Shown: in pieces, positions 62,415 to 64,000 of the stretch | Layout: every line of letters starts with the position of its first letter | How positions within the stretch are numbered: the first letter of the stretch is position 1 | Origin: Rubrivivax sp. | Lineage (GTDB): Bacteria > Pseudomonadota > Gammaproteobacteria > Burkholderiales > Burkholderiaceae_C | Assembly: GCA_027485165.1 (NCBI GenBank) | Contig: JAIXRN010000052.1 | Coordinates: 124,001-188,000, forward strand | DNA length: 64,000 bases | Direction of reading: 5' to 3' | Notes under the pieces: model-generated | What the model was told of the DNA's origin: nothing | Seen by the model: only the letters and a program-made list of their open reading frames with translations | Databases searched by the model: none | Translations under genes and position numbers: made by a program

Positions 62415-64000
62415 TGCGTGCGTTGTGTCTGGCGCTGGCCCTGATGAGCGCCAGCCTGGGCGCCACGGCGGCCGAGGCCTGCCGCCCCGACCCGCTGCAA
62501 GGCCGCAGCCTCTACCTGCGCGGCACCTTCAACAGCTGGAACGCGGTGGAAACGCAGAAGTTCACCTGGGCCTGCCACCGCTGGGAGCTGGTCACGCGCC
62601 TGCAAGGCGAACACGCCTTCAAGCTGGCCGACGAAGGCTGGAGCGCCGACGCCGACTTCGGCCAAGGGGCCGGCAGCGCACTGACGCTGCGCGGCCCCGA
62701 GATCAAGCGCCGCTTCAGCGGCACCTACCGCATGAGCCTGCGCATGACGCAAGACAAGACGCCCGAGCTGCAGATCGAAGCCTGCCCCGCCCCCGCGCCC
62801 TTGGGCGATACCGTGCTCTTCCTGCGCGGCACGATCAACAACTGGGCGGCGCTGGACGACTTCGCCTTCCAGTACAGCTGCGACGCCTATTACCTGAACC
62901 TGAAGGCCCAGGGCCGGCATGAATTCAAGGTGGCCGACGCCGGCTGGAAGGACACCAGCACCTTTGGCGCCAGCGCTGATGACAAGGCCAATTTCGCCTT
63001 CGACTTTGATGGCGAACACACGCTGCGCCTGGCCTTCCCGCAAAGCGCCGAAGACCGGCGGGCGCGCCCCGTGCTCACCCTGGGCCCCAAGACCTTTGCC
63101 GACCCCAACGCCCGCGCCGTGCAGGACCCGGTGGCGCTGAGCCTTCAGTTCGATTCGCGCGCTGCACGCCACAAGCAACCCTTCGGCGCCGTAAAGGCCG
63201 GCAGCGACGTCAGCTTCACCGTCACCGCCGCGCCGGGCGTGCAGCGGCTGACGCTGGTGATCGAAAAGCGCCGCCTGGAAGGCAACCAGGAAGTGCTGGA
63301 CTACACCGAAGTGGCACGCCTGCCCATGCAGCCCGGTTTGATGGGCGTACGAACGCGCTTCACCGCCAGCCACCGATTTGCCGACATGGCCGTCTACGGC
63401 TACTGGTTCGAAGCGCTGATCGACGGCCGCCGCTTCGTGCTGCAGAACAACAGCGACGCCGTGTTCTGGACGCGCGAGAAAGGCAGTGGTGGCAGTGCCG
63501 CCGTGGCCGAGATGCCCGCGAGCGCGAAGACGATTCGCCGCTTCCGCCAGACCGTCTACGCGCCGGATTTCAAGGTGCCGGACTGGGCGCCCGACATCGT
63601 TTATTACTACGTCTTCCCCGAACGCTTCCGCAACGGCGACAAGCGCAACGACCCCAAGCCTGGCGTCACGCGCTACCGCAACGTCGGGGTTGAAGTCCAC
63701 AAGGCCTGGACCGAGCGGCCCTTCAAGCCCGGCACCGGTGACGGCGGCGACGCCCACTTCAACAACGACTTCTTCGGTGGCGACCTGGCCGGCCTAGTCG
63801 ACAAGCTGGACGACATCCGCGAGCTGGGCGCCAACACGATCTACATGACCCCGGTCTTCCAGGCCGGCAGCAACCACAAGTACGACACCGCCGACTACCG
63901 CGTCATCGACCCGGCTTTCGGCACCAACGAAGACTTCGAACGCCTGACGCGGGAAGCCGCCCGGCGCGGCATCCGTGTCATCCCCGACACCAGCCTGAAC
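62414..64000 (+). CDS. Exported GH13 amylase with tandem N-terminal modules (partial, continues past the window)
   Basis: This open frame starts at ATG 62414 overlapping the upstream TGA and runs to the window edge, giving at least 529 residues. A signal peptide (LCLALALMSASLGATAA-EA) is followed by two similar modules of about 95 residues: LYLRGTFNSWNAVE...FKLADEGW, then LFLRGTINNWAALD...FKVADAGW. These resemble E-set/starch-binding domains. A CBM34-like module (about 245-350, VTAAPGVQRLTLVIEKRR) and the start of the GH13 barrel (IVYYYVFPERFRNGDKRNDPKP) follow. The window ends at VIPDTSLN, in conserved region I. The catalytic residues lie outside. It is the last visible gene of the mal operon. 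Confidence 0.9.
   Translation, partial: MRALCLALALMSASLGATAAEACRPDPLQGRSLYLRGTFNSWNAVETQKFTWACHRWELVTRLQGEHAFKLADEGWSADADFGQGAGSALTLRGPEIKRRFSGTYRMSLRMTQDKTPELQIEACPAPAPLGDTVLFLRGTINNWAALDDFAFQYSCDAYYLNLKAQGRHEFKVADAGWKDTSTFGASADDKANFAFDFDGEHTLRLAFPQSAEDRRARPVLTLGPKTFADPNARAVQDPVALSLQFDSRAARHKQPFGAVKAGSDVSFTVTAAPGVQRLTLVIEKRRLEGNQEVLDYTEVARLPMQPGLMGVRTRFTASHRFADMAVYGYWFEALIDGRRFVLQNNSDAVFWTREKGSGGSAAVAEMPASAKTIRRFRQTVYAPDFKVPDWAPDIVYYYVFPERFRNGDKRNDPKPGVTRYRNVGVEVHKAWTERPFKPGTGDGGDAHFNNDFFGGDLAGLVDKLDDIRELGANTIYMTPVFQAGSNHKYDTADYRVIDPAFGTNEDFERLTREAARRGIRVIPDTSLN

Overview
The window is GC-rich, densely packed DNA from a Gram-negative bacterium. The gene families point to a betaproteobacterium of the order Burkholderiales, in the Rubrivivax/Ideonella/Roseateles area. 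Supporting signs are two PEP-CTERM proteins, a neisserial-type porin, an lplT/alr/radA neighbourhood, an ilvE gene followed by a small zinc-finger gene, and pervasive ATGA start/stop overlaps. The taxon is inferred from gene content, not from a search. I saw no rRNA, tRNA, CRISPR array, insertion sequence or phage gene.

Region 1 (1-8348, minus strand) is the promoter-proximal part of an exopolysaccharide (EPS) operon. In transcription order it holds a Wza-like export protein, a Wzc-like chain-length protein, a Tat-type GH5 glycanase, an O-antigen-ligase/polymerase-like membrane protein, a GT4-GT26 fused glycosyltransferase, a CpsD-like protein lacking the Walker A lysine, and an unfinished sugar-transferase-like gene. 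Divergent from it (8830-11947) is a coupled trio: cupin-like, FemAB/BioF2-like acyltransferase and an unknown protein.

Region 2 (11999-19486) has a MerR-type regulator divergent from a renalase-like flavoprotein. Then come a DUF1992 protein, a TPR protein, a TIR-transmembrane protein, an amidase and an NTF2-like protein. Region 3 (19602-26707, minus strand) is a peptide-type ABC transporter operon with an SDR gene and a CYTH gene between its permease and ATPase genes. A two-unit repeat lies at its 3' end.

Region 4 (26873-36239) carries a porin, a divergent Lrp/ornithine-cyclodeaminase pair with a 13-bp inverted-repeat operator, a LysR regulator, stress-type small proteins (CsbD, DUF883-like), an aromatic aminotransferase, a glutathione peroxidase, an EamA exporter and lplT. 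Region 5 (36393-45259) has alr, arfB, DUF2141, a carotenoid oxygenase, a triple tandem hairpin terminator, a PEP-CTERM gene with a strong sigma-54 promoter match, radA, DUF1232, a GT25 enzyme, ilvE and a zinc-finger gene.

Region 6 (45300-64000) begins with an orphan PAS histidine kinase and is then a maltodextrin/starch utilisation locus: pullulanase, a periplasmic GH13 enzyme with a coupled S41-like peptidase, malQ, and a malK-malE-malF-malG operon running into two exported GH13 amylases. The last amylase is cut by the window edge. Three 15-bp sites of the form TGTA-N7-TACA lie at the three promoter regions of this locus. They suggest one regulator, not encoded here, controls pullulanase/amylase, malQ and the transporter together. 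The likely flow is periplasmic trimming of alpha-glucans by the exported GH13 enzymes, import by MalEFGK and cytoplasmic conversion by MalQ.
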